Below are positions 21,925 to 33,775 of a stretch of 64,000 nucleotides of DNA, piece by piece (the first letter of the stretch is position 1; each line of letters begins with the position of its first letter). The notes beneath the pieces were generated by a model. The model was given only the letters and a program-made list of their open reading frames with translations, ran no database searches and was not told the origin of the DNA. The translations under genes and the position numbers were made by a program. Source of the stretch: Mesostigma viride (Eukaryota > Streptophyta > Mesostigmatophyceae > Mesostigmatales > Mesostigmataceae); the NCBI GenBank assembly GCA_009746045.1, contig RPFO01001137.1:1-64000 (forward strand). Direction: 5' to 3'.

Positions 21925-22875
21925 GAATTAAGCAGCTCGCCACTCTGCTCGCCAAGTGCATCAGCCCCGCAGAGGCGGTGGGGGCAGTCGAGCAGGTCTT
22001 CGGTGCCGAGGACTGGGTGACGGACGCCAGCTCGATCGTGGAGCTCGAGCCAGCTGAAGTCTGTCGTGCAGTTGCTGGCCGATCACGTTGATGTTGGCGA
22101 CGTGTTGGACGCACGTGACCCAAACGGAACGTTGGTGGCAAAACTGCTGGCCGTGGCAGATCTCGCGGCGGACGAGGAGGAGGATCAGGCGCTGCCACCA
22201 ACGACACCTGCGCAGCGAAAAATGGCCAAGCCGAAAGGCGCGGCCAAGGTTTCGGCAGGTGGGGGGGCTGTCGGAAAGGAAATGAGGGCGAGGTTGGCGA
22301 CATTCGTTGGGGCACCTCCGGAAACCGAAAATCAGGACGACGAGGAGGACGAGGAGGGGGAGGTCGCAGCCGAGAAATTCATGCAAGGTTTGAAGGCAGC
22401 GCTGGGAGGAATGGAGGGGGCGGGAAGCCACTTCAAGGCCTCGAAAGGGGTGGCGCTGCCAAGCCGAGCCAAGAGCGTGAAATATCGGGTTTCGGAGCGG
22501 GTGCTGCCGGGGGTGTTGGAGGACGCCAGCGACAATGGGATGGGAATCCGGTCGTGGGTCATGACGGTAAAGCCTGGAAATTGGCGGAACATGGAGAACA
22601 GGAAAATTGTCATGAACATTGCATTGGCCATGGACACCCTTCTCAAGGAGCTGGGCTCAGCAGCCGGGGAGCTTGTGGGCATGGAGTACCTAATGAGGGT
22701 GGTGGCGGCCTTGCTGCAGGTGGAGGGGCAAGGAGGGGGGGGGTGGAAGGTGGCCAGCCACCTCCTGCCATTGGGGGAGGAGGCTGCACTGTCAGCCACC
22801 CCGGCTGTCAAGGCAGCTCTCCAAACTGCCATCCTCTTGGACAAGCTCAGCAAGGCTCAACAAGTAGGGAAATAG
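21925..22875 (+). pseudogene. DIRS gag-like ORF1, frameshifted
   Basis: The main frame runs from ATG 22066 to the stop at 22875 (269 codons). An upstream open stretch (21925-22050, RIKQLATLLAKCISPAE... to VELEPA) joins it only through a one-base shift near 22050, so the N-terminus is broken. The protein has an acidic patch (ENQDDEEDEEGE) and then a helical region with WVMTVKPGNWRNMENRK and MDTLLKELG. It lies just before the RT ORF in the position of gag. No zinc knuckle is visible. The gag role is inferred from position, not homology. Confidence 0.6.
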
Positions 22876-23029
22876 AATCCCAGCGGGACCGCTCCCTTTT
22901 CCCGCTGCCATACCCACTTAGGCCAGCGTACACCGCGTGGGGCAGGGTGAGATCGGCACGCCGGCGACAGCGTGCCACGCGCCGCCACCGCGAGTACACA
23001 CTGCAATGCAAGGTAGTGCGTTGGCTTAA

Positions 23030-25072
23030 TTGGCTGTGGGGGGGGGGCAAGACCCTCCTCCTAACCCTAGAGGGGCGTGCTCTAAGGGGAGGGAGGAGGC
23101 CCTTGCGAGGGTCAAGAGGCACTGCACCTGGCACAGTCGCCGCGTAGGGGGCGTTGCGACAGGCCAGGAGCAAGAAGGTGCTGATGCAATATATGGGAAG
23201 CAGAATAAGTATGAACAACTGCGCGCGGACGCGGTGAGTCTACCAAAGGCGGAGGTGGCGGGGAAGGCACGGCTGCTCGACCTGTTGTTGGCTATGCGGC
23301 CGAGCTGGCGGGAGATATATGCCAGCGAAGAGAACTGCATCAAGCCAGCGGTCGTGGCGAGCGCAAAGTATTGGAATGTGCCCAAGCCCAGCCGGGGATG
23401 CTCCATGGCTGAATGGGGCAAGCTCATGAGCCGGGCAGCGGGCGTGGGCATGGTGGCGTTCCGGGAGAGGCGGCCCAAGTGGGTGGATGGCTGCTTTGGA
23501 GTGGCCAAGGGGGTGGGTGAGCTTCGGTTCATCGTCAACAGGAAGCTGGGCAACCTGCTGTGGGTGGACCCCCCCAAGATCCTGCTACCCCACCTGGGCA
23601 TCCTCGTGGAGGTCTACATCAAGGCTGGTGCTACTGCGCCAAGAGCGACCTCGTGTCATACTACTATTCCATCGAGGTGCCCGAGTGGTGGTGGGACTAC
23701 CAAGGGCTTCCTAGTGTGTGGTCGACTAGCGTAGGTCTGGCAGGGCCCAGGCGGAAGGTGTGGCCCGTGCTCAAGGTGCTGGCCATGGGACATTCCCATG
23801 CGGTGGCGCTGGGGGAGGCCATCCATGAGATGGTGCTCTACATGACCGGTGCCCTGGATCCGAGGCGCCAGGTCAACTACCTCTCAAGCGCAGGTGAGCT
23901 CACCTTGGTGCGCGACGAGTGTGGCCAGCCACTGCGCTTGGCCATCGAGTACAAGGAGGAGCGCGCCGGGGAGCTTCAGATTGACCTGGAAAACCCCCCT
24001 GCCCCCATGCTGTCCATCACCATTGATGACTTGGTGGCCAGCAACGGGCGGACCTGCGAGGCGGTGAACCAGCTCATCACGCGCGCTATTGAGGAAGGCT
24101 ACCTCCCTAACAACCTTGTGCCGTCTAAGGAGAAGACTAAGATGGCGAGCCTGGAAGGGGACGAGCTAGAAGCCCTAGGGGTGGTGCACCGACGGAACGG
24201 CGTGCTGGAACCAACGGTCAAGCAGCTCAACCTTGTGATCGCCCACACGCAGGCTATACTCACTCGAGGCCGAGCTACGGCCGAGGGGCTGGCTGCCGTC
24301 TTGGGGCGGTGGTTGTGGCTGCAGATGTTAAGCCGCAGCTGCTTGTCCATTTGGCAGCAATGTTTCAAATTCATCAGCCTGCAAGGGTGGGGGCAGCGAT
24401 CCTGGGTGCTGTGGGCCGGGGTGCGGGAGGAGTTAGAGTGTGCCCTGGCCTTGGCTCCCATGCTAAGGGTTGACCGAAGCGCACCTTTGGCCCGTGAGGT
24501 GGTTGCATCTGACGCGTCCACCTACGGGCAAGGTGTCGTGTACGCAACCATGGAGCCGGGCGATGTGACGGAGCTGGCGAGGGCACGAGAGGTGCGGGGG
24601 TACCCGACTTTGCTCATACCAAGTGAGGTGGCCTACGCTGGCCCTAGGCCACTGAGCGCGCGGGCGCAACAAGCAATCACTAGCCAGCAATGGCGGGTTG
24701 GGGTCCGGAGTCGTTGGCGGGATCCGGGGATGCACATCAACGAGAAGGAGGTGCGGGCTGCAGTGAAGGGCGTGGAGAGGAGTGCGCGCAGCTTGGCAAA
24801 CCGAGGCAAGCGGGTGGTGAGGTTGGTGGACTCCACCGCGGCGTTGGGCTGCTTGGCTAAGGGGCGGTCCTCATCCCACAAGCTCAACAAGCAGTGCCGC
24901 CGCTTGTGCGCGCTGACCCTCGCCACGGGGAGTCGTTCCCAGTGGGTGTGGACGCCGAGTGCACTTCAACCAGCCGATGGCGTTTCTCGCGGCCAATCCA
25001 TGGCGACTTTCTTGGCAGGCTGGGTGCGCGACCTGACCGCGGAAGGCATCCATCCTAACCCGGGGCCCCCTG
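23030..25072 (+). pseudogene. DIRS reverse transcriptase-RNase H
   Basis: Copies the element RNA into DNA. The first part is in one frame (23030 to about 23625, including RPKWVDGCFGVAKGVGELRF). It then shifts by one base to the long frame that holds AKSDLVSYYYSIEVPEWWWD (first catalytic Asp at 23647-23649), KVLAMGHSHAVALG, and ITIDDLV (the paired catalytic Asp, 24025-24030). RNase H-type acidic residues follow: VVASDASTYGQG, HINEKEV, RLVDSTAALG and WTPSALQPADGVSR. All key residues are present, but the frameshift near 23,630 splits the domain. The long frame then runs without a stop into the recombinase region. Confidence 0.85.
25045..25068 (+). other. 2A-like motif GIHPNPGP
   Basis: Between the RNase H region and the recombinase the frame reads TAEGIHPNPGPPAP. 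Functional 2A ribosome-skipping peptides end in D(V/I)ExNPGP; the invariant NPGP is kept here, while Asp is Gly and Glu is His. It lies exactly at the domain boundary. Whether it skips is unknown. Confidence 0.5.
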
Positions 25073-25690
25073 CACCTGTTAGCTACCTTCCATTGCTAGA
25101 GGGGAAAGTAAAGCCGGCTACTTTGCTGGCCTACCGTCGTGGTCTTGATTCCCTCTTGACTTGGTGGGAGGCTGGTGGGCGGGCGGACGGGTCATCGTCA
25201 CGAGCTGACACCCTTGAGGAGACATTTTGTGCGTATGTCGCCTGGGCTCATTTTCGGGGATACAGCCGCCAGATGTGTGTCAATGCCTTGATGGGGTTGC
25301 AACTTTATTATCCCGGTATGGTGAAGCGGCACATGGGACTTGGCCCGTGGCGTCCTCGCTGGGTGGAAAACACTTGTGCCCCCCCGTGCCCCTCCTCCCA
25401 TTCCATGGGAGGCGGCGTTTGCACTTGCCAGCACGATGGTCGATCATGCAAGGTCAGCACCTTGCGGGCCTGCTGGTGGTCATCGTGTTCTGCCATTACC
25501 TGCGAGTCTCGGAGGCGCTGAACCTCCGTGTTGGCCATGTGCGCCTCCAGCCTGACGTTCGGCTTGGGCCGGCTCAACGGGGCGCCCTACTGTTGAGGTC
25601 TATATATACCAAGACCTCTAAGGGCAAGACTCAGTCAGTGGTGGTAGAAGATGTGATGTCTGAAACCATCCTCCGTCACATCAGTCCGGC
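25073..25690 (+). pseudogene. DIRS tyrosine recombinase, N-terminal half
   Basis: The integrase of the element. The SAM-like N-terminal domain starts KPATLLAYRRGLDSLLTWW and continues WAHFRGYSRQMCVNALMGLQ. One frameshift near 25,340 and another near 25,455 must be crossed to read on through ARGVLAGWKTLVPPRAPPP, WEAAFALASTMVDHARS and then HLAGLLVVIVFCHYLRVSEA. The Arg of YLRVSEALNL (25503-25505) is the first catalytic residue. Coding similarity stops after SETILRHI at about 25,690, where the inserted DNA begins. Confidence 0.85.
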
Positions 25691-26202
25691 GCCGCGCCTT
25701 GCACACCCCGGTAATTCCCGCGCGAAAGTTGACGAAATTCGGTGCGCGCGTGCAATGTTGACTGAAATTCGGTGTGCACGGCTATGGTGACGCGAAAATT
25801 TATTGCGAGCTGATTACGCAACCATTTTGGACGTTATTTCGCTTGTTCGGACGTTGATTACATAAGGAAAAGTATCGTACATTAAAAAACCTGAAAAACA
25901 GTTTCTTTTTTTTCTGCAGCGAGGGCACGTGGGCAGCAGGCGGGCGTTTTGCACACCAACCGGCCCGACCCGTGTGTGTGCAAGGTAAAACACAGACAGG
26001 AAAAACATGCTCTCGGCTGTCATGAACACATTCTACCAGTTCCTAACATCATTTCAAAGAAACCCAGCGATGGATTTCCCTTAATTTTGCGTTTCCGATT
26101 TTTACGCCCCTTCCGCGAAAAAGTGAGAATTATAGGAGCGCTGACAGGGGCAACACTGCATGTCGTGCTTTTAATCGCTTTTACGTCTTTTCTTGCAGCT
26201 AT

Positions 26203-26370
26203 ATGACTTCCCTTGGGCGCAGCAACATCGCCCGGTGTTTATCCTGCGGGCGGGGCTTGCTGGCCCCGTCCGGAGTGTGCTCGGGGTGCGGGAAAAACCA
26301 CAGCTACTGGTTTATAACGTCGACAACCCCCCATTTTCTGGTCATTAACCGGCGTATTCTTGTGGTTTAA
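26203..26370 (+). CDS. Small zinc-ribbon-like ORF, 55 residues
   Basis: The frame starts MTSLGRSNIARC, then CLSCGRGLLAPSGVCSGCG, giving two CxxC pairs 11 residues apart (C12, C15, C26, C29) as in zinc ribbons, followed by KNHSYWF. A good acceptor-like TTTTCTTGCAG lies just upstream, so it may be an exon rather than a whole gene. It sits inside the DNA that splits the DIRS recombinase. No family assigned. Confidence 0.4.
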   Translation: MTSLGRSNIARCLSCGRGLLAPSGVCSGCGKNHSYWFITSTTPHFLVINRRILVV

Positions 26371-26687
26371 GCTTCCGGCGACGGGCGAAAAGAGCTCTTA
26401 CCATGACGGCATGCTCTGGGGAGGCGTTCCGAGAAGGACTGGGGCGGGCAGGCAAATTTACACGCGACAGTGCCCGCACGTCGCCTGCGCACCCCGGCGT
26501 ACAAGGCAAAGCGCAGTGTTTCCCTCCTGGACGGCCCATCGCTGCCTTTGCCGGGCGGCATGTTGGGGAGGCGGCTCCTTCTTCCTTTCTTACCGCCCGT
26601 TTCATAGTTCATACCCCGTGAGTTTCCCAACGGAGGCGTGTTAATGATGAGCGGCTGCATGCATGAATGAACGGGTGTATGAATGAG

Positions 26688-28221
26688 GGAGGGGGGGAGG
26701 GAGGGAGGGAGGGAGGGAGGGAGGGAGGGAGGGAGGGAGGGAGGGAGGGAGGGAGGGAGGGAGGGAGGGAGGGAGGGAGGGAGGGAGGGAGGGAGGGAGG
26801 GAGGGAGGGAGGGAGGGAGGGAGGGAGGGAGGGAGGGAGGGAGGAGGGAGGGAGGGAGGAGGGAGGGAGGGAGGAGGGAGGGAGGGAGGGAGGGAGGGAG
26901 GGAGGGAGGGAGGGAGGGAGGAGGGAGGAGGGAGGGAGGGAGGGAGGGAGGGAGGGAGGGAGGGAGGGAGGGAGGGAGGGAGGGAGGAGGGGGAGGAGGG
27001 AGGGAGGGAGGGAGGGAGGGAGGAGGGAGGGAGGGAGGGAGGGAGGGAGGGAGGGAGGAGGGAGGAGGAGGGAGGGAGGGAGGGAGGGAGGGAGGAGGGA
27101 GGAGGGAGGGAGGGAGGGAGGGAGGGGGAGAGGGAGGGAGGGAGAGGAGGGAGGGAGGGAGGGAGGAGGGAGGGAGGGAGGGAGGGAGGGAGGGAGGGAG
27201 GGAGGGAGGGAGGGAGGGAGGAGGGAGGGAGGGAGGGAGGGAGGGAGGAGGGAGGGAGGGAGGGAGGGAGGAGGGAGGGAGGGAGGGAGGGAGGGAGGGA
27301 GGAGGGAGGGAGGGAGGGAGGGAGGGAGGGAGGGAGGGAGGGAGGAGGGAGGAGGGAGGGAGGGAGGGAGGGAGGAGGGAGGGAGGGAGGGAGGGAGGGA
27401 GGGAGGGAGGGAGGGAGGGGGAGGGAGGGAGGGAGGAGGGAGGAGGGAGGGAGGGAGGGAGGGAGGGAGGGAGGGAGGGAGGAGGGAGGAGGGAGGAGGG
27501 AGGGAGGGAGGAGGGAGGGAGGGAGGGAGGGAGGGAGGAGGGAGGGAGGGAGGGAGGGAGGAGGGAGGGAGGGAGGGAGGGAGGGAGGGAGGGAGGGAGG
27601 GAGGGAGGGAGGAGGAGGGAGGGAGGGAGGGAGGAGGGAGGGAGGGAGGGAGGGAGGAGGGAGGGAGGGAGGGAGGGAGGGAGGGAGGGAGGGAGGGAGG
27701 AGGGAGGGAGGGAGGGAGGAGGGAGGGAGGGAGGGAGGGAGGGAGGGAGGGAGGGAGGGAGGGAGGAGGAGGGAGGGAGGGAGGGAGGGAGGGAGGGAGG
27801 GAGGGAGGAGGAGGGAGGAGGGAGGGAGGGAGGGAGGGAGGGAGGGAGGGAGGGAGGAGGGAGGGAGGGAGGGAGGGAGGGAGGGAGGGAGGGAGGAGGG
27901 AGGGAGGGAGGGAGGGAGGGAGGGAGGGAGGGAGGGAGGAGGGAGGGAGGGAGGGAGGGAGGGAGGGAGGGAGGGAGGGAGGGAGGGAGGAGGGAGGGAG
28001 GGAGGGAGGGAGGGAGGGAGGGAGGAGGAGGGAGGGAGGGAGGGAGGGAGGGAGGGAGGGAGGGAGGGAGGGAGGGAGGGAGGGAGGGAGGGAGGAGGGA
28101 GGGAGGGAGGAGGGAGGGAGGGAGGGAGGGAGGGAGGGAGGGAGGGAGGGAGGAGGGAGGGAGGGAGGGAGGGAGGGAGGGAGGGAGGGAGGGAGGGAGG
28201 GAGGGAGGGAGGGAGGGAGGG
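26688..28221. repeat. GGGA tetranucleotide array with GGA interruptions
   Basis: About 1.53 kb of (GGGA)n, broken at irregular intervals by a lost G (GAGGAGGG). It is stop-free in several frames on both strands (Gly/Arg/Glu-rich on +, Ser/Leu/Pro-rich on -); these frames are not genes. The + strand is purine-only and so prone to triplex or G-quadruplex structure. Confidence 0.97.
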
Positions 28222-28226
28222 TATGA

Positions 28227-28445
<219 letters not shown>

Positions 28446-28460
28446 GCTTCTCTGCTTAGG

Positions 28461-28730
28461 CGTTGGAGCACACGCATGCACTGGAGGAAGGGGGTGATGA
28501 AAACCCAGACCAACTGTCGCACCCACCCCTCCACCTTCACCAAGCGTAAGGCCAAGCGTGCCATGGGGGTAGGGTAGCTGACGCAAGTCACCAACGTCAG
28601 GGTGCTCACCAGGCTGGTGGATGAGAAGATGGGGGGCAGGCCCCTGTCAGATGCAGAGAAGAAGAAAAGGAAAAGGATGCAGCAGGGCCGTGAGAACGTG
28701 CCCCCGGGTGTGGCATTAGCCACTATATAG
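28461..28730 (+). pseudogene. Coding-like fragment with in-frame TAG
   Basis: After an acceptor-like CTCTGCTTAG the frame reads [31 protein letters not shown], a TAG (28575-28577), then [17 protein letters not shown], a basic [10 protein letters not shown] stretch and a final TAG. The frame looks continuous across the first TAG, as if CAG had become TAG. The basic C-terminal tail suggests a nucleic-acid-binding protein. Family not recognised. Confidence 0.35.
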
Positions 28731-28789
28731 CTAGCTAGCTGGCTAGAGCTGTGTTATTAATGCATTGTACTATAGGCATGTGCCCCCAA

Positions 28790-29640
28790 GTATGCCTTCC
28801 TGCATTGTCAATATGATGCATAATGTAATGATGTGTTGTTTGGAACCTTCTGTACACCAAGGTGGAATGATTGCCATGAAACCCTTGGAAGAACAATAGA
28901 AAGCTGCTTTTTCTGTGGTATTTATGCTAGCATCTGTCACCAGTTTGTTATCCAACCAGCCTGAAGCTTTGTGGGCAGGCTGCATAAGATGTGTTTCGAA
29001 CATGTGCCAAGTTCCAGGTCCAACTGAGTTCATTTGATGTCATTATATATGCACATGTGTGATGAAACCCTTGAAAAACCATGAAAAACTGCATTTTTGT
29101 GGTATTTATGCTAGCATTTGTCACCAGTTTGTCATCCAACCAGCCTGAAGCTTTGTGGGCAGGCTGCATGGGATGTGTTTCGAACATGTGCCAAGTCCCA
29201 GGTCCAACTGAGTTCATTTGATGTCATTATATATGCAAATGTGTGATGAAACCCTCGGAAAACCCTGAAAAACTGCATTTTTGTGGTGTTTATGCTAGCA
29301 TCTGTCACCAATTTGTCATCCAACCAGCCTGAAACTTTGTGGTCATGCTGCATGGGATGTGTTTAGAACATATGCAAAGTTCCACGCCCAACTGAGTTCA
29401 TTTGGTGTCATTATATATGCATATGTGTGATGAAACCCTTGGAAAACCCTGAAAAACTGCATTTTGGGGGTATTTATGCTAGCATCTGTCACCATTTTGT
29501 GATCCAACCAGCCTGAAACTTTGTGGGCATGCTGCATGGGATGTGTTTATAACATGTGCAAAGTTCCAGGCCCAACTGAGTTCATTTGATGTCATTATAT
29601 ACGCATACATGCCAGAAAGTGCTGAAAAATCGGTATTTTT
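28790..29640. repeat. 184-bp tandem repeat, about 4.5 copies
   Basis: Units of about 184 bp share TATTTATGCTAGCATCTGTC, CATCCAACCAGCCTGAA and CAACTGAGTTCATTTG. Copies start near 28,860, 29,045, 29,230 and 29,410, with a partial copy to 29,640. The first unit has a diverged left part. The repeat lies near the right end of the insertion in the DIRS recombinase. Confidence 0.9.
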
Positions 29641-29844
29641 ATGCTAGCAAATGTCACCATGTTACCATGCTGCCGACTCCCAAAAAATTATTTGACCACA
29701 TGCCACCATAAGATATCTGATTAGGCACCTTGGTGCCAAATTTGAGGCCAAACTAATCATTAGCCTATCCTAGAATAATTTTCAGGGTGGAAAAATGGCT
29801 TTTTGGAATGATGTGGTCACTGCATCGCAGGTACTGAAGCACGC

Positions 29845-30170
29845 TCGATCGGGAGGCCGTGTTCCATTTCACCGACCCGCAATTCAGGCGCATTTGGCAG
29901 GCCGGATGCAACTCAGGCCTTGGGGGTCGCCCAGATTTTCACTATTCACGGGCTGCGGCATGGGGGTGCCACTCATGATTTCCTCGCGGGTCGCAGCATG
30001 GGGGACATCCAGGGCCGGGGGCGCTGGCTTAGCAGCTCCACGGTCGCCCATTATGTGGGCTTGCACCGCAGTTTGGAGGTGGAGTTTCCTGAGGTTCTTC
30101 TTCGGGCCATGGCCGCCTGCCCCCCTCGGGCCTGGCAGGCTATTTTGAAATTGCCCTCCACCTATTTTGG
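29845..30170 (+). pseudogene. DIRS tyrosine recombinase, C-terminal half
   Basis: Resumes as AVFHFTDPQFRRIWQAGCNS, then a one-base frameshift near 29,915 leads into GVAQIFTIHGLRHGGATHD. The His and Arg of HGLR (29947-29949 and 29956-29958) are the catalytic HxxR pair. GRGRWLSSSTVAHYV carries the Trp and the nucleophile Tyr (30052-30054). With the Arg at 25503 the full R-HxxR-Y set is present, though split by about 4.1 kb of foreign DNA. The B1 repeat follows at 30281. Confidence 0.9.
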
Positions 30171-30280
30171 TTGTTCATTTCTATGTCATTATGCTATAGG
30201 TTCTTTGCGGCCCCTGGCATGGATCGCCAGGGAGGGATATAAGGGTAAGCCTAAGGCTAGCCTTTGCCAAGCAATAAGTG

Positions 30281-30385
30281 TTCCCATGAGCATCGGCGGC
30301 CGGGATGTGGCCTGCCTTTTGTATGTGCTCCACTCATTGTTTTAATATAAAGAGTCTGGTTACCCTGGAGTTCCACGGTTAATAG
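30281..30385 (+). repeat. DIRS repeat B1
   Basis: Matches B2 (30834-30946). Both contain CCCATGAGCATCGGCGGCCG and end at CCACGGTTAATAGAAT. B1 joins A2 directly. Confidence 0.92.
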
Positions 30386-30833
30386 AATCGTGGTTCTCTG
30401 AACATATTTTCTTGATAGTGAGATGGAAGGGTTTCTAGCCGCTATAGCTAGGTTATTGTGTTCACGTGACATCCCTTTTGAGGCCGGTGCGGCCTGATCC
30501 GGATCAGTCGGGGCCAAAACTTTGGCCATGCAGTTTTTCTTGGCCAGGTGGCAGGAGCTACGTTGAGATATAATAAACCAAACCTGCCACTGTCTAGGTT
30601 TCTTGGCTAATGGCGTAGTGATTAACTAGATCTAGATTCCTTCTCTCACGCAATATGTGACCTAATATAGCCCCGGCAGCCTTACGTAAGCTGCCGGCAA
30701 TTAGAACGCCACATTGCGTCATTTGTTCAGACGCAACATTTGCGTGGCGAAAAATGCCGTCCGGGCCAAGGGCGCATGACACGCAAAAAAGGATAAAAAC
30801 AAACCCACCTATAGCTAAGGTCGGCCTCTTTTC
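30386..30833 (+). repeat. DIRS repeat A2
   Basis: Second copy of A1, from AATCGTGGTTCTCTG to GTCGGCCTCTTTTC, placed between B1 and B2. The low divergence from A1 contrasts with the damaged ORFs. Confidence 0.92.
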
Positions 30834-30946
30834 CCATGAGCATCGGCGGCCGGGATATGGCCTGCCTTTTGTATGTGCTCCACCACTCATGGTTTAATTA
30901 ATAAAGAGTCCAGATGGTTACCCTGGAGTTCCACGGTTAATAGAAT
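30834..30946 (+). repeat. DIRS repeat B2
   Basis: Right end of the DIRS element, homologous to B1 with small indels. It ends 11 bases before the TTAA where the piggyBac element is inserted. Confidence 0.92.
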
Positions 30947-31334
30947 TTGATTTAATTTTAACCCCTAAATGGTATTGCGGCCGATTTTCCGCCAAAAATC
31001 GAGTTCCAGCCGATGCATCGGCCCCTTCTCGGGGGACCAGATGCCGCGAAATCTATGTATTGAGAATTAGGAAAAGTTTAGCTGAGAAGATCGAAAGTTT
31101 ATTATAAGTTTCTTCACAGCGTGGTACTAGGGTTTGCATACTTTTGACAAAGTTTAACCCATGTTCTGGACCGTCCAAGGTGGGGGGGTATAGGGTTTTT
31201 TGGGTCGTTTTGGGTGCAGTCGGTACCGACATACGACGCAAAATTCACGTTCGCACGTGATTTTACTGTGTGACATGCAGCCTGTGCATGGCTGCCGCGC
31301 CCACGACCATGGCAGCCGCAGGGCGGCTCATTAG

Positions 31335-33775
31335 GGGCCTTCGAGTTATAGCGTTCCTGCGGTCCTGTTCGGGGCTGACTGGGCAGAGGAGAAATATGGT
31401 GAAAATTATGCGAATGTGCGCATACCGGGGACAGTAACGCGGGTGACACGAGACAAATCGCAGGCATTTTGCTTGTTCGATGGCGATAAAAGGCCGCTCC
31501 CACTCACGAAGGACCAGGTTTTTGAGTATCTGGTGGCTGCTGACGATGTGGGGGATGGTGCTGATGAAATTCCTGGCCCGGCAGAGTCGCGGGAGGCGAC
31601 CCCTGAGGCGGATGAGGTGGAGCAGTCGGACGCTGGGTCTGAGGAGGAATACGAGGAGGAGGAGGAGGATGACGGCAAGGATGATGAGGAGGACATCGAG
31701 GAGTCTCCGGTGAAGAAGCGCAAGCGTTCACGAGCCAAGAAAGCTGCCAATATACCCTCCCGGCGCCAGAGGATCGCTGTGGGCAGAAAGAAAGGCAAGA
31801 AATCGATGGGCGCGCGCGGGAAGAGGAATCTGACCCGGAAGAGGAGGAACATCTGCAAAAGCAGGGCGATGGCGTGGAGGACATGCCTGAGCAGGATGTG
31901 GCCGATCCGGTGCTAAGCGACGATGAGCTTGCTGATGAGGGAAGTGCCTCGGATCCTGCACGAGGGTGGGTTTTGGGGGTGGGAGCACCCGACTACCACG
32001 TGCAGTCTCTGTCGACCAACATTGCCGTCGACGTTGCCATGCCTGTTCCTGAGCAGGCCAAGCTGCCTGGCGGCAACCAGACAAAGTACCAGGAGAGCCC
32101 TGTCGACATCTTTGCTCTGCTGTGGACACGAGATGATGTGCTGGGCCCTATTGTGGAGGAGACCAACAGGTATGCCAACATGAAGCTTGCCACTCTGCCA
32201 CCCCAGGCACGTGAGTGGGCGCCATTGACCATCCATGAGCTGGCCAAGTGGTTGGGCATCCTGGTTACCATGGGCCTTGGGCGCCTGCCTAACGCACAGC
32301 TCTACTTCGTTGACCGCAAGGTGGGCATGGCCACAGCCCCGGGCCTTCAGCACGCCATGCCATTCAAGCGTTTCCAGCAGATCACACGCTTCCTGCACTT
32401 CAGGGACAGTGCCTTCAAGCCAGCCAACACCGACTCCCGCGAGTACCGCCTCTACCAGTTCGAGTGGCTCGAGATCCACCTCAACAAGGCGTACAAGAAG
32501 TACTGCACGCTCGGGGGGAAGTGCGCCATCGACGAGCGCTGTGTGGGCACCGGCCACAAATACTGCATGATTCGCTGCTTCAACCCACTGAAGCCAGCCC
32601 CCTTCCACATCCTGGGGTACTCTGCGTGTGGCCACCCCAGCGGCTACCTGTGGCACTACCACACCTACGACAAGCTGCCGGAGGAGCAGCACACGCTCAA
32701 GGTCGTGCAGCTCCTTGGGGAGACCCTGCCCCACTCCATGGACGTGGCCATGGACAGGTGGTACACCAGCCGGCCAGCCGTGGAGTGGCTGCATGAGCAG
32801 GGCCACAACGTGGTCGGCACGGTTGTGCCCAACCGCAGGGGCATCCCCTGGGCTGAGCTCAAGATGCTCATCCCCAAGGGCAAGGCACTCAAGCAGGGCT
32901 TCTACGCGTGGGCAGTGCACGAGGAGACGGGGCTGCAGGCGCTTGTGTGGATGGACCGCAAGCTCGTGTACCTGCTGCAGAAGGGGTATGGCCTGCAGGA
33001 GATCATGGTGGACCGCCATGGCGGGCGTGGCAATGCCAGGGTGAACGTCCCAGCACCGTCAGCCGTCCCCAACTACTGGTCATGCTACAAAGCAGTCGAC
33101 CTGTTTGACCAGCTGGCTGCCGAATACGACGTGGGCAAGGCCCTGGTGAGCAAGGTGTGGTGGCACAGGGCCTTTGGGGCCCACCTGGTGAATGCCATCA
33201 CCAATGCATACCTGCTGATGACCTTTGTCAACCGTTCACAGTCGATCGATCCTGCATGAGCCACTACACCTTCCTCAGTGTCACTGCTGGCAGATCAGCT
33301 GGGCAGCAACAAGTGGCCAGGGGCGCCTGCCCCTGTGAGGCAGCTCACCCTCATCCCACTCAGGGAGGGACGGTTTGATGGCAACCACCAGGCCCAGCGC
33401 ATTCCATTCGCGGTCGAGGCCGACTGCGCGGTCTGCGCTGCCACAACCACCACCGGCGATCGCAAGCGCACAAGCTCGTGGTGCCCAGAGTGTGACATTG
33501 CCCTGTGCAGCAGCGTGGAGTACCCGTGCTTCCAGATTTTCCACTCAGGCCGAGTGCCAGGGATGGACGAGATCGAGGGGGAGCCAGCACCTGACCCCAG
33601 GCACTCCAAGCCACTCACCCAGAAGGGCGTGAGGGGGAGGGAGTGGTTGGCGGTGAGGCAGACCCGCGCAGGGGCAACGCCTGGTTCCACCCTGCAAGGG
33701 AATGCTAGGAAGGCCTGGCTGAAGGCCCACTGCCCCATCAACAAGAACAAGAACAAGAACAAGAAGAAGAAGTAG
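31335..33775 (+). pseudogene. piggyBac transposase, frameshift and in-frame TGA
   Basis: Cuts and pastes the element at TTAA. The N-terminal part (31335 to about 31,810; WAEEKYGENYANVRIPGTVT, then an acidic EEEYEEEEEDD and basic KKRKRSRAKK stretch) has no clear ATG. One frameshift near 31,810 leads to the main frame (31874-33259). The catalytic Asp residues are in AIDERC (32531), AMDRWYTS (32753), WMDRKLV (32954) and VDLFDQL (33098, 33107), the expected piggyBac DDE/D set. A TGA at 33257-33259 follows; the same frame then continues open to 33775 and encodes the C-terminal Cys/His zinc module (CAVC, SWCPECDIALC, CFQIFH) and a Lys/Asn tail. The core is intact, so recent decay, or read-through of the TGA, is possible. 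Confidence 0.9.

Noticed and set aside
31913-33019. 368-codon frame on the minus strand
   Set aside because: Antisense shadow of the piggyBac transposase; no motif, and it spans the catalytic region of the real gene.
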